Part shown: one piece after another, positions 47,819 to 60,202 of the stretch
Layout: every line of letters begins with the position of its first letter
How positions within the stretch are numbered: position 1 is the stretch's first letter
Assembly: GCA_900544865.1 (NCBI GenBank)
Contig: UQXA01000005.1
Location: 18,475 to 82,474 of the forward strand
DNA length: 64,000 nucleotides
Reading direction: 5' to 3'
Source: an uncultured Collinsella sp.
Lineage (GTDB): Bacteria > Actinomycetota > Coriobacteriia > Coriobacteriales > Coriobacteriaceae
Notes under the pieces: model-generated
The model's input: only the letters and a program-made list of their open reading frames with translations
Told to the model about the DNA's origin: nothing
Database searches by the model: none
Program-made: the position numbers and the translations under genes

Positions 47819-48269
47819 CCGGCAGATAGGGACGTTCCTTTTCTGCCGGCACTTGGGGACACTCCTTGGCGCGCCAGAGCCGGTCGCCTGGGGATGGAGG
47901 GGCCATTTTGGCCCTTGGCGGTCACCTGAGGTAAACCTTTACCGCCCGCCTATATTTGCCGAAATTACACTTGACGGCGGGGTACAATAAACCCGCATGC
48001 GGATTTCCGTTGCGGGCGCTTCCCATCGCCGGGGCGTGCCCGGGAGCATCCGGCATGCGGCCTTTGCGGCGCTCGGTCATGTGCAAGACGGGCGGTCGGG
48101 TCTGTGGGGCGCATCAGCTGTCCCTCGCCTCGGCATGTCTTCTCTCCACGCCACGTACCTGCTGCTGAGCCTGCCTGCCAGATGATTGGAAGCAACAGCG
48201 TAAATCCCATCACGCCAACATCCCGGCGATCGCCGGGGCCTGTATACCTATATGAGAGGAGAGGGGTAT
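47819..48269. other. Long leader region of the pyruvate:ferredoxin oxidoreductase gene
   Basis: No coding signal is seen. A GCCGGCAGA/TCTGCCGGC stem (about 47818-47850) closes the previous operon. A possible -10 TACAAT at 47983-47988 would give a leader of about 280 bases. Within it are several GC-rich hairpins, for example a perfect CCCGGCGATCGCCGGG palindrome near 48223-48238, just upstream of the ribosome site. No known riboswitch signature was recognised. Confidence 0.5.
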
Positions 48270-51809
<3,540 letters not shown>

Positions 51810-51821
51810 GTCTCCCACCGC

Positions 51822-51942
51822 AGGATCTGAGGGCTGACCTTCGCGGACGTCCTCGGACATGAAGGAACCCCCGCTGCGCACTACGTGCGGCGGGGGTTCC
51901 TTCGTCCTGCGGAATGTCCGCGAAGGTTAGTCCTCAGATCCT
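51822..51942. repeat. Nested palindrome after nifJ (27-bp arms, 14-bp inner stem)
   Basis: Outer arms 51822-51848 (starts AGGATCTGAGGGCTGACC) and 51916-51942 pair with two wobble positions. Inner arms GAAGGAACCCCCGC (51861-51874) and GCGGGGGTTCCTTC (51890-51903) pair perfectly. The inner part is followed by GTCCTGC and has no T-run. It is likely a two-way transcript end or a protected 3' end. Confidence 0.85.
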
Positions 51943-52464
51943 GCTACGACTACGTCCTTGGATTGTGTAGGCGGATGAAGGACGTAGTTGGTCGGGTATT
52001 CCGTCCCCTTCGCTGTTTCGCGGCTTTGCCGCGAAACCTCGCGCCACTTTGGGGATGGATGGGGGGCTTGGCCGTTGCCGCTTTTTCGGAGCTCTTCTTT
52101 ATTCCTTTTGTTGGATGAAAAGCCCCTTGTTTTTGCAGGGGTGCATACTCGACTTATATGTGCATAGAATCTCGTATAGTGCGAGTAAGATATTGCGCTG
52201 TCTGTTTTGTGTTTAGCAAAGATATAGTTTGCATAATCTGGTCTAATCCCTGCTCTATTAAAATAAAGTTGCACGTAAATGGCGTAGATATGCTTGAGCT
52301 GGGGTTCTGTACGCTGAGCGGATAAAAACGACCGTTCACCGTTCCGCTATTTTCAAAATGAATAAAATGAGCGATAAAGAGAATATAAACCTTAATAAAC
52401 TCGCATATCGCACGGACGCGGGTTATTAATGGGTTGTAGGCCTTTTACAGAAAGGATTCCAGCA
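51943..52464. other. AT-rich intergenic region upstream of carbamate kinase
   Basis: No gene is seen. It contains a minus-strand terminator-like stem (CCCCTG/CAAGGGG followed by CTTTT, about 52118-52146), a CTCGTA/TGCGAG hairpin near 52173-52187, and a markedly AT-rich stretch (52190-52420) with many TAAT-like motifs. The strongly AT-biased part probably holds the promoter of arcC. Candidate arginine-regulator sites were not clear enough to call. Confidence 0.4.
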
Positions 52465-53427
52465 ATGTCTAAGCCTCTTGGCAAGCCCGATCGTATTGTC
52501 GTCGCCCTTGGCGGCAACGCCCTCGGCAACAACCCCGTCGAGCAGATCGAGGCCGTGAGCAACACCGCCCACGCTCTCCTTGGTCTCATCGAGCAGGGCA
52601 ACGAGATCATCATCACCCACGGCAACGGCCCGCAGGTCGGCATGATCCAGAACGCCTTCGCCGCCGCCCACGATGCCATCGGCACCCCCGAGATGCCGCT
52701 GCCCGAGTGCGGCGCCATGTCCCAGGGCTACATTGGTTATCACCTGCAGCAGGGCATCGGCCGCGAGATGCACAAGCGCTATAAGCGTTGGCACGCCGCC
52801 ACCGTCGTCACCCAGATCGAGTGCGACCCGGATGATCCCGCGTTCAAGAACCCGACCAAGCCGATCGGCCCCTTCTACACCGAGGAGCAGGCCAAGGAGT
52901 TCATGGCCGAGGACCCCTCCAAGGTCTTCGTCGAGGATTCCGGCCGCGGCTGGCGTCGCGTCGTCGCTTCCCCCGATCCCAAGAAGATCGTCGAGGCTGA
53001 CTCCATCCTCAACCTGCTCGACAACGAATTCATCGTCATCGCCTGCGGTGGCGGCGGCATTCCCGTCGTCCGCGACTACGAGAACAAGGGCTGCTACAAG
53101 GGCGTTCCCGCCGTCATCGACAAGGACCTGGGCGGCGAGCTGCTGGCCGAGGACTGCGACGCCGACGTTCTGTTCCTGCTGACCGCCGTTGAGCATGTCG
53201 CCATCAACTTCGGCAAGCCCAACCAGAAGGAGCTCGAGGACCTCACCGCCGACGAGGCCGAGCGCCTGGCCGACGAGGGCCAGTTCGGCAAGGGTTCCAT
53301 GGAGCCCAAGGTCCGCGCTGCCATCAAGTTCGCCCGTTCCCGCAAGGGCCGCACCTGCATCATCGGCGCCCTGGACAAGGCCGCCGAGACCATGGCCGGC
53401 CTCTCCGGTACCCGCATCCACGAGTAG
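52465..53427 (+). CDS. arcC: Carbamate kinase
   Basis: Makes ATP from carbamoyl phosphate, typically the last step of the arginine deiminase route or of ureide/agmatine breakdown. The 320 residues carry VVALGGNALG at the N-terminus, ITHGNGPQVG, CGGGGIPVV and DKDLGGELLAEDCDADVLFLLTAVE. ATG 52465 follows GAAAGGATTCCAGC; longer frame upstream lacks a site. It stands alone: arcA and arcB are not adjacent, so the source of carbamoyl phosphate is not shown here. A terminator follows at 53494. Confidence 0.96.
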   Translation: MSKPLGKPDRIVVALGGNALGNNPVEQIEAVSNTAHALLGLIEQGNEIIITHGNGPQVGMIQNAFAAAHDAIGTPEMPLPECGAMSQGYIGYHLQQGIGREMHKRYKRWHAATVVTQIECDPDDPAFKNPTKPIGPFYTEEQAKEFMAEDPSKVFVEDSGRGWRRVVASPDPKKIVEADSILNLLDNEFIVIACGGGGIPVVRDYENKGCYKGVPAVIDKDLGGELLAEDCDADVLFLLTAVEHVAINFGKPNQKELEDLTADEAERLADEGQFGKGSMEPKVRAAIKFARSRKGRTCIIGALDKAAETMAGLSGTRIHE

Positions 53428-53493
53428 TCTCTACTCTGTTGCCTCTCTCGTGGGCGCCAGGCAAGGCGCCCACAAACTAGCCTCTCTTCATGA

Positions 53494-53525
53494 GCCCCGC
53501 AGTCCGCTCCGACTGCGGGGCTTTT
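53494..53525 (+). terminator. Rho-independent terminator of arcC
   Basis: GCCCCGCAGTC pairs with GACTGCGGGGC around CGCTCC, then TTTT. An upstream hairpin GTGGGCGCC/GGCGCCCAC (53450-53473) also lies in this gap. Confidence 0.9.
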
Positions 53526-53534
53526 GCTATTCAC

Positions 53535-53619
53535 CTAGTCATTGGGGACGTTCTTAAATGACTAGTCAAACATGAGCGTCCCCAATGACCACTCATTTAA
53601 GTCTGTCCCCAATGACTAG
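53535..53619. repeat. Repeat family E, full element
   Basis: CTAGTCATTGGGGAC (53535-53549) is repeated as reverse complement at 53605-53619 (exact, 15 bp) and partly at 53577-53589 (13 bp). Thirty bases (53538-53567) are identical to 3313-3342. It overlaps the stop codon of the next minus-strand gene. Confidence 0.85.
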
Positions 53620-54617
53620 TAGTAGGCCCACATGGCTTCGACTTCGTTGAGGACCTCTACGACGCCCCAGCGGCGGGCGCTGCGGCTGGCCGAGTTGGGG
53701 TCGTAGACGCCAATCTGGTTGGCATCGTCGATGCCGTAGAGCACGATGTAGTGGCCTACGTTGGTAAACGTACCGGGGCGCACTGCGGCGATGACGGGCG
53801 CACCCGAGCGAAGTGCTTGGGTAATCGATTCGCGATCGTTATAGAGCTGTGTTCCGTTGAGCCCTAGCTGCCACGCACCGCCTGTCATAAACGACCACTC
53901 GGTGGCACCAGTGGGGGCGTAGTTGCCGGCTTCGGCCAGTGCGCATATATCGACCGGCGTCTTATCGGTGTGGCCGGTCTTAAAGATATAGACCATGGTG
54001 AGGCAAGTGGGACCGCAGGCGTTTTCGCGAATAGTGCCACCGGCATAGGGCAGCTCCGACCATGCGGGGTCAATTTGGTAGATGTGGGGCATGGCGCCGG
54101 CCTGCCATTGCGAGCGTGGGGTCGAGAACGCAAAGGAGTAACCGGGCGCGACGGGAGCTTTAAGCAGCTTGTCCTCGGCAGTGGGCTCAAGACCGGCTGA
54201 TCCGTGGGAGATGCAGGATCCCAAAAACACAAAGACGAGGCAGGCGGCGATGGAGCAAAGCGCAAGGCGTAGGCGGCGGGCCGGAAGCGCGTGGCTTGTG
54301 GTGTGCGACGCGGGGTGAGGGGCGGAATTGCCGCGATCGCGTTGAGGTCGCGAAAAGGAGCGCTTAACGTAGTAGTCGGTCTTACGGCGATCGTAGCGGC
54401 GTGGCTGCGATGTGTCGGTCTGACGTTGGCGTGTGCTCGTACTCACGCGGTCTGACTGCTGCACGGTACGGCTTTGCTGCCGCGAAGAAGCCCCGGGCTG
54501 CTCTTGGGGGCGCTGCGGGTTGTCGTTGTCGGAGGTGCTTCTGGGCGTTGGCGTGGTGCGGCCGGCAAGGCGCACGCTTTGTGGCCGTTGGTCGCCGTCA
54601 TTGTATCCGTATGCCAT
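53616..54617 (-). CDS. C39-like cysteine peptidase, membrane anchored
   Basis: A 333-residue protein. The N-terminal ~110 residues are disordered and basic (SRQQSRTVQQSDRVSTSTRQ). A transmembrane helix (about 118-140, LRLALCSIAACLVFVFLGSC) is followed by an outer papain-like domain. Catalytic residues can be placed: Cys201 in ENACGPTCLTMVY, His289 in NVGHYIVLYG and Asp306 in VYDPNS, the Peptidase_C39_2 pattern. It probably cleaves or amidates a surface substrate; targets are unknown. ATG 54617 follows AAGGTGATTCGA. It is monocistronic, convergent with arcC. Confidence 0.8.
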   Translation of the reverse strand: MAYGYNDGDQRPQSVRLAGRTTPTPRSTSDNDNPQRPQEQPGASSRQQSRTVQQSDRVSTSTRQRQTDTSQPRRYDRRKTDYYVKRSFSRPQRDRGNSAPHPASHTTSHALPARRLRLALCSIAACLVFVFLGSCISHGSAGLEPTAEDKLLKAPVAPGYSFAFSTPRSQWQAGAMPHIYQIDPAWSELPYAGGTIRENACGPTCLTMVYIFKTGHTDKTPVDICALAEAGNYAPTGATEWSFMTGGAWQLGLNGTQLYNDRESITQALRSGAPVIAAVRPGTFTNVGHYIVLYGIDDANQIGVYDPNSASRSARRWGVVEVLNEVEAMWAYY

Positions 54618-54972
54618 TCGAATCACCTTGTCTCATATGTAACTTGTCTATCCTACATAAAAAGATGCACGACACATGGGTATGTGCGCCAAAAGCCTGA
54701 CAAATGGTATGAACGTTGCCGCGCCGCGCGCCAAGCGTCACGGCAACAGGTCTTCAAAAGCAGACAAGATGAAAACGTCCAAGACGAATGACGTCTCCCG
54801 CCGTTCGTCCCAAAAACGGCGCCGCTCGTTTTGCAGCTCTGCCTTCGGTCGAGCTACAAGCGGAGCTGCTGCGCCAAGGCCGTATCTTAAAGCCACGAAA
54901 TAAAAGAGCGCGGCAAAACAGACCGCGCAAGGGGTGACGTCAAGGGGCGTCAAAAAGGAAAGGAGGGGAACA
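54618..54972. other. Intergenic region between the C39 peptidase and the APC permease
   Basis: An open frame of 75 codons from 54676 is very basic (QKRRRSFCSSAFGRATSG) with no good ribosome site and is probably not a gene. A GCGCGG/CCGCGC stem (54906-54927) followed by TCTTTT on the minus strand looks like a minus-strand terminator. The AAGGAGGGG ribosome site of the permease lies at the right end. Confidence 0.5.
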
Positions 54973-56424
54973 ATGGCGGACAAGAACGCAGAAGTTGCAG
55001 TCGAGGATAACGGCGGAATGAAGAAAACGCTTTCGCTCTGGAACTTCTTCACCATCGGTTTCGGTGCCATCATCGGTACCGGTTGGGTTCTGCAGGTCGG
55101 CGACTGGATGGTCGTGGGCGGCGGTCCCGTTCCCGCTATGATCGCATTCCTCTTGGGTGCAATCTTCCTCGTGCCCGTCGGAGCTGTTTTCGGTGAGCTC
55201 ACGGCTGCTATCCCCATCTCGGGCGGCATCGTCGAGTATGTCGATCGTAGCTTTGGCCGTACGCTGAGCTACATCACCGGTTGGCTTTTGGCCCTGGGTA
55301 ACGGCATCCTGTGCCCGTGGGAGGCCATCGCCATTTCGACCCTCGTGTCCGAGATGTTCGGCAGCCTGCCCGGTCTTGAGTGGCTGCGCGCCGTTAAGCT
55401 CTACACCATCCTGGGCGCCGACGTTTACCTGTTCCCGACGCTGATCGCGCTCGGCTTCGCAGCCTACGTCATCTTCCTCAACTTCCGCGGTGCCAGCTCG
55501 GCCGCCAAGCTCCAGGCCTTCCTGACCAAGGCTCTGCTCTGCGGCATGCTGCTCGCCATGGGCGTCTCGCTGTTCACCGGCTCGCCGGACAACGCCATGC
55601 CCGTGTTCTCCCAGGTCACCGGCGCTGGCGGCGGTAAGGCCGCTACCGAGGGCACCAGCCTGTTCGCCGGCATCGTGTCGGTCCTGGTTCTGACCCCGTT
55701 CTTCTACGCCGGTTTCGACACCATTCCTCAGCAGGCTGAGGAAGCAGCCGAGGGCCTCAACTGGAACAAGTTCGGCAAGATCATCTCCCTGGCTCTGCTG
55801 GCCGCCGGCGGCTTCTACATGGTCTGCATCTACTCGTTCGGCACCATTCTCGACTGGCATGAGTTTGTTAAGAGCCCGGTTCCCGCGCTTGCCTGCCTCA
55901 AGGGCATCAACATGCTTCTGTACCTGGCCATGCTCGTCATCGCCACGCTTGGACCCATGGGCCCGATGAACTCCTTCTACGGCGCCACGAGCCGCATCAT
56001 GCTTGCCATGGGCCGCAAGGGCCAGCTGCCCGAGAAGTTCGCCGAGGTCGACCCCAAGTCCGGCGCTCCCAAGCTCGCCTGCGTCGTTCTGGGCGTCATC
56101 ACCGTCATCGGTCCGTTCCTGGGCAAGAACATGCTCATCCCTCTGACCAACGTGTCGGCTCTCGCCTTCATCTTCTCCTGCGGTATGGTCGCCCTCGCCT
56201 GCCTGCGCATGCGCTTCACCGAGCCCGACCTGCCTCGTCCCTACGAGGTGCCCGGCGGCAAGTTTGGCATCGGCCTCGCTATCGCTGCCTGCGCCATCAT
56301 CATCGGCCTGCTCGTGATTCCGTTCTCTCCCGCCTCCCTCAACATGGTGGAGTGGAGCATCGTGATCGGTTGGTTGGCTATTGGCCTGGCCCTCATGGCT
56401 TTCACCAATTCCCGCAAAAAGTAA
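54973..56424 (+). CDS. APC-family amino acid/polyamine permease
   Basis: A 483-residue transporter with about 12 membrane segments. The N-terminus after about residue 18 has the family block LSLWNFFTIGFGAIIGTGWVLQVGDW (APC motif GAIIGTGW), and ELTAAIPISGGIVEYVDRSFGRTLSYITGW follows. It imports an amino acid or amine; the substrate cannot be told. ATG 54973 has AAGGAGGGGAAC before it. The amidohydrolase gene follows 132 bases later, suggesting the two handle the same compound. Confidence 0.9.
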   Translation: MADKNAEVAVEDNGGMKKTLSLWNFFTIGFGAIIGTGWVLQVGDWMVVGGGPVPAMIAFLLGAIFLVPVGAVFGELTAAIPISGGIVEYVDRSFGRTLSYITGWLLALGNGILCPWEAIAISTLVSEMFGSLPGLEWLRAVKLYTILGADVYLFPTLIALGFAAYVIFLNFRGASSAAKLQAFLTKALLCGMLLAMGVSLFTGSPDNAMPVFSQVTGAGGGKAATEGTSLFAGIVSVLVLTPFFYAGFDTIPQQAEEAAEGLNWNKFGKIISLALLAAGGFYMVCIYSFGTILDWHEFVKSPVPALACLKGINMLLYLAMLVIATLGPMGPMNSFYGATSRIMLAMGRKGQLPEKFAEVDPKSGAPKLACVVLGVITVIGPFLGKNMLIPLTNVSALAFIFSCGMVALACLRMRFTEPDLPRPYEVPGGKFGIGLAIAACAIIIGLLVIPFSPASLNMVEWSIVIGWLAIGLALMAFTNSRKK

Positions 56425-56556
56425 CGCCTAGCCGGGGCGGATCGGGTGCGCGGAATCCTCTCTCCCGCGCATCGAACCCGGCACCACTTGGGTAGCTTTG
56501 TGAGGCCTTAACCCAACACGGCCTCGCCCACATATATGGATCCATAAGGAGGAACC

Positions 56557-57834
56557 ATGTCCACTAAGTATGCAATCGTTGGCGGCAAGCTCATCGACGG
56601 TACCGGTGCCGAGCCGGTCGAGAACTCCCTCGTTCTCGTCGACGATAACGGCAAGATCGAGTACGCCGGCGCCATGCAGGACCTTCCCGAGGGCGTTGAG
56701 GTTATCGACGCCGCTGGCAAGACTGTCCTTCCCGGCCTGATCGACACCCACCTGCACTTCTCGGGCAACCTGACCGACGATGACACCGATTGGGTCATGC
56801 AGCCGCTCCTCGAGAAGCAGGCCGTCGCCGTCAAGCAGGCCTACGACTGCCTCACCCACGGCCTCACCACCGTCTGCGAGATCGGCCGCTTTGGTATCCA
56901 GATCCGTGACTGCATCGACAAGGGCGTCTTTAAGGGCCCGCGCGTTCTGGCCACCGGCCTCGGTTTCTGCCGCGTTGCCGGCCACGGTGACTCTCACCAC
57001 TGCACCCAGGAGCTCAACAAGGAATCCCATCCCTGGGGCGACCAGGTCGACGGTCCTTGGGATTTGCGCAAGGCCGTCCGTCGTCGCCTGCGCGAGAACC
57101 CCGATGCCATCAAGATCTGGGCTACCGGTGGCGGCATCTGGCGCTGGGACTCCGGTCGCGACCAGCACTACTGCTCCGAGGAGATCCAGGCCGTGGTCGA
57201 CGAGGCAAAGATGGTCGGCATCCCCGTGTGGAGCCACTGCTACAACAACCACGCCGCTGCCTACGATTCCGTTCGCTTTGGCTGCGAGCAGCTGATTCAC
57301 GGTTTCGATATCGATGAGCGCACCATGGACCTCATGGCCGAGCAGGGCACCTTCTTCACCCCGACGATCGCCTTCCTGCCCACCTGGTACGCCACCTATC
57401 CGCCCGTCTACGTGCCTGAGCTGCACGACAAGTACGAGGGCACCCTGGTCGAGAAGGAGCTGCAGCGCAACTACGACTGCCTGCGCGAGGCCAAGAAGCG
57501 CGGCGTCGTCATGACGATCGGCTCCGACTCCTTCTCCTTCGTCACCCCGTACGGCACCTGCTCCATCGAGGAGATGTACGAGTTCGTCGACAAGATCGGC
57601 TTCACCCCGGTCGAGACCATCACCTGCGCCACCCTCAACGGTGCCAAGATGTGCCACATCGAGGACGAGACCGGTTCCATCGAGGCCGGCAAGTGCGCCG
57701 ACCTGCTGGTCGTCAACGGTGACGTCGCCGCCGACATCCACGTGCTCAACACCGACAACATGGACGTCATCATGAAGGACGGCTGGATCGTCGAGGCTGG
57801 CACCTTTGGCGAGGCCAACAAATACAGCGCCTAA
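56557..57834 (+). CDS. Metal-dependent amidohydrolase
   Basis: A 425-residue TIM-barrel hydrolase of the amidohydrolase superfamily (imidazolonepropionase/prolidase-like subgroup). Metal and catalytic residues are visible: His65 and His67 (DTHLHF), Lys186 (AIKIWATGGG), His227 (WSHC), His248 (LIHGF) and Asp324 (GSDSFSF). The small N-terminal beta part starts KYAIVGGKLIDGTGAEPVENSLVLVDDNG, and the C-terminal one ends GWIVEAGTFG. The family cleaves cyclic amides or peptide-like bonds; substrate unknown. ATG 56557 follows ATAAGGAGGAACC. With the preceding permease and the carbamate kinase nearby it fits breakdown of a nitrogen compound, which is an inference. Confidence 0.88.
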   Translation: MSTKYAIVGGKLIDGTGAEPVENSLVLVDDNGKIEYAGAMQDLPEGVEVIDAAGKTVLPGLIDTHLHFSGNLTDDDTDWVMQPLLEKQAVAVKQAYDCLTHGLTTVCEIGRFGIQIRDCIDKGVFKGPRVLATGLGFCRVAGHGDSHHCTQELNKESHPWGDQVDGPWDLRKAVRRRLRENPDAIKIWATGGGIWRWDSGRDQHYCSEEIQAVVDEAKMVGIPVWSHCYNNHAAAYDSVRFGCEQLIHGFDIDERTMDLMAEQGTFFTPTIAFLPTWYATYPPVYVPELHDKYEGTLVEKELQRNYDCLREAKKRGVVMTIGSDSFSFVTPYGTCSIEEMYEFVDKIGFTPVETITCATLNGAKMCHIEDETGSIEAGKCADLLVVNGDVAADIHVLNTDNMDVIMKDGWIVEAGTFGEANKYSA

Positions 57835-57875
57835 ACTACCGTTCATCGACGACTGGATGTAAAACACAGTATTTG

Positions 57876-57890
57876 ATTGCATAATGCAAT
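57876..57890. promoter_or_regulatory. Perfect 15-bp palindrome before the LytS/LytTR genes
   Basis: ATTGCAT-A-ATGCAAT. It contains the TTGCATAAT element seen three times at 42793-42827. It could be an operator or an AT-rich promoter part. Confidence 0.4.
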
Positions 57891-57892
57891 GG

Positions 57893-57919
57893 AGAGGGTC
57901 GCTTGCGGCCCTCTTTATT
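57893..57919 (+). terminator. Terminator-like hairpin after the amidohydrolase
   Basis: AGAGGGTC pairs with GGCCCTCT and is followed by TTATTGC. It lies between the amidohydrolase and the kinase gene. Confidence 0.6.
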
Positions 57920-57945
57920 GCTATGGGTGCGATAGATAAAAGGGG

Positions 57946-59337
57946 ATGACGGTGGATTTAAACAGGCTGATTCTGGGCAAGAGCTACAACTCTACCAAGG
58001 TCTTTCGTACGGCCCAGCATGTGGTCCAGGCCATCCTGCTCGGCGTTGTCGTTCCGGCGCTTATCCTGCTGCTTATCTGGGATTTAACCGATAACCCCAA
58101 TCCCGTTCCGGGCGTTGTCGTTATTGCCGGCATGGTCATGCTGTGCTTCTTTTTCTCGTATGTCTTTGTGGTCCCCGACGACCTCACATCGAGCGCAACC
58201 GACCGTACGCTCGCCATCGCATCAAAAATATTCGCCTACACGTCGCGCGGCCTTACGCCCGAAGCGGCCCTGGGCGCCTCTAAAATCATCCTGTCCGAGA
58301 CCATCGCCTCTACCATCTGCTTTACCGATGGCAAACAGGTGTTGGCAAGCTGGGGCGAGGACTCGGCAAAGTGCCCCGCCGGCACCCCGGTCGTGCTCAA
58401 GACCACGCTCAGTGTGATTGAGACGGGCGAGCAGAGCGTGTTTTCGCGTGACACCTCCAATGAGACGGGCGGCTATTTTCCCCGCCTGCGCGCCGGCATT
58501 GTCGCGCCGCTTACCGTGCGCGGACATTGCGTGGGTACGCTCGAGCTGTATTACCCCCGCCTGAGCAGCATTGATATGCGCCAGACGGCGTTGGCCTCGG
58601 GTTTTGCCGATCTCATTTCCACGCAGCTCGCCAGCTTTGAGCTCGAGCGCCAGGACGAGCTTACGGCCCGCGTGGAGCTGCGCGCCCTGCAGTCGCAGGT
58701 CGACCCGCATTTTCTATTCAATACCATTAGCACGATCGTGTCGCTCGTTCGAACCGAGCCCGACAAGGCGCGATCGCTGCTGATCGACTTTTCCAACTAC
58801 TATCGTCAGACGCTTTCTGATTCCGGTACGCTCACCACGCTCGAGCACGAGGTGGAACAGGGCACTCGTTATATCAATCTTATGCAGGCCCGGTATGGCG
58901 ACGGCCGTCTGCGCGTTTCGGTCGACATCGACTTTGAGGTGCACGACAGCCTGGTACCGCCGTTTATCTTGCAGCCGCTGCTCGAAAACTGCATCAAGCA
59001 TGCGCAGCGCGAGACCGAGCCGCTTTCTATTCGTGTTAGGGCTTTTGAGACCGATGACGGCTTGGAGATCATCGTCGAAGATGACGGCATCGGGATGAGC
59101 GAAGAGGTCTGCGCGCATCTGTTTGAGCAGCATCGCCGAGAGGAGCCCGAGAGCATTACCGCCGACGGCTCCGTCAAGCGAGGTTGCGGCCTGGCACTCT
59201 TCAACGTGCTTCAGCGCATCCATTTCTTTTACGGAGAAGATTCTGGCATGCGCGTGAAGTCCCAGGAGGGCGTGGGAACGCAGGTCATCGTTGAGTTGAA
59301 CGGCGAGCCACATGAGCCGGCGCCGTTGACGGTGTAG
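57946..59337 (+). CDS. LytS/YehU-type sensor histidine kinase
   Basis: A 463-residue membrane sensor. Two helices (about 23-46 and 52-72) are followed by a GAF-like domain (about 90-240, with ASTICFTDGKQVLASWGEDSA), then the LytS-type phosphoacceptor LQSQVDPHFLFNTI with His255, and an HATPase domain with LQPLLENCIKHA and VEDDGIGMS. Kinases of this class work with LytTR regulators. ATG 57946 sits right against an AAAAGGGG site, so GTG 57952 (6 bases away) may be the true start. The response regulator gene follows 38 bases later. It probably controls the preceding permease/amidohydrolase or a peptidoglycan/carbon uptake system. Confidence 0.9.
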   Translation: MTVDLNRLILGKSYNSTKVFRTAQHVVQAILLGVVVPALILLLIWDLTDNPNPVPGVVVIAGMVMLCFFFSYVFVVPDDLTSSATDRTLAIASKIFAYTSRGLTPEAALGASKIILSETIASTICFTDGKQVLASWGEDSAKCPAGTPVVLKTTLSVIETGEQSVFSRDTSNETGGYFPRLRAGIVAPLTVRGHCVGTLELYYPRLSSIDMRQTALASGFADLISTQLASFELERQDELTARVELRALQSQVDPHFLFNTISTIVSLVRTEPDKARSLLIDFSNYYRQTLSDSGTLTTLEHEVEQGTRYINLMQARYGDGRLRVSVDIDFEVHDSLVPPFILQPLLENCIKHAQRETEPLSIRVRAFETDDGLEIIVEDDGIGMSEEVCAHLFEQHRREEPESITADGSVKRGCGLALFNVLQRIHFFYGEDSGMRVKSQEGVGTQVIVELNGEPHEPAPLTV

Positions 59338-59375
59338 CACGCGGTTGGATTGAGAGAAAAAGAGGGGAAGCGCAT

Positions 59376-60110
59376 ATGTCCGAAGGCTGGAACATCCTGG
59401 TGGTTGATGACGAGCCCCCAATTAGGGCTGAGCTACGCTATCTGTTGGAAAAGGATACGCGTGTGGGTCAGATTGCCGAGGCGGGCAATGTCACCGAAGC
59501 CGTGGAGTCGATTCTGTCGAACAAGCCCGACGTGCTGTTTTTAGACATTACCATGCCCGGTCGCTCGGGAATTGAGCTTGCCGAGACGCTGCAGAACCTA
59601 AAGACGCCGCCGGTCGTGGTGTTTGTGACGGCATTTGCCGAATTTGCCGCTGATGCGTATAACCTCGATGCGGTCGACTATGTCGTCAAGCCGGTCGAGG
59701 ACGCACGCCTGTCAAAGGCACTCGACAAGATCGAGGCAGCCTTGGGTGCCCGTCGTGTTATCCATGCTCCGCGCCAGCCTTTGCGTCTGACGGTGGACCG
59801 CGGGGGCAAAAAGGTGTTCATTCCCGCCGCAGACGTCTGCTACTTTGAGGCGCGCGCCGATTTTTGCAACGCCATCTGCGCCGAGGGAACGTACCTGATC
59901 AATGAGTCGATCTCTTCGCTCGAGCGTCGCTTGGACTCCGAGGGCTTTATTCGCGTTCATCGCAGCTATCTGGTCAATTTGGAAGACGTGCACAATGTTG
60001 AGATTGGCTCCACGGGGTTGATGGAGCTCAGGCTCGACCGCGTGAGCTCGACGGTACCGGTGTCCCGTCGTCGTGCCGCCGAGGTCAAGTCGCACCTGGG
60101 GCTTGCGTAA
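59376..60110 (+). CDS. LytTR-family response regulator
   Basis: A 244-residue regulator. The receiver domain (1-120) has the acidic pair Asp11-Asp12 and phosphoacceptor Asp57 (VLFLDITMPG) plus the Lys of VVKPVED. The LytTR DNA-binding domain (about 135-240) has the blocks KVFIPAADVCYFEARADFCNAI and GFIRVHRSYLVNLEDV. ATG 59376 follows GAGGGGAAGCGCAT. It is the partner of the preceding kinase. LytTR proteins bind pairs of 9-bp half sites; none was called with confidence. Confidence 0.93.
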   Translation: MSEGWNILVVDDEPPIRAELRYLLEKDTRVGQIAEAGNVTEAVESILSNKPDVLFLDITMPGRSGIELAETLQNLKTPPVVVFVTAFAEFAADAYNLDAVDYVVKPVEDARLSKALDKIEAALGARRVIHAPRQPLRLTVDRGGKKVFIPAADVCYFEARADFCNAICAEGTYLINESISSLERRLDSEGFIRVHRSYLVNLEDVHNVEIGSTGLMELRLDRVSSTVPVSRRRAAEVKSHLGLA

Positions 60111-60202
60111 GAGGCTTGCGTGCCGTCGTTTACCATCGCAGGTTTGGCATGGGCGCGCGGTGGGCATAATGGGTGGCATCGAATGAAATCGAAAGGATCA
60201 TT

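Noticed and set aside
47971..47988. Promoter TTGACG / TACAAT before nifJ
   Set aside because: The two boxes are only six bases apart, so they cannot be a -35/-10 pair; only the -10 is kept as a possibility.
54676..54903. 75-codon basic protein
   Set aside because: No ribosome site, composition typical of random high-GC frames, and it lies in a promoter/terminator region.
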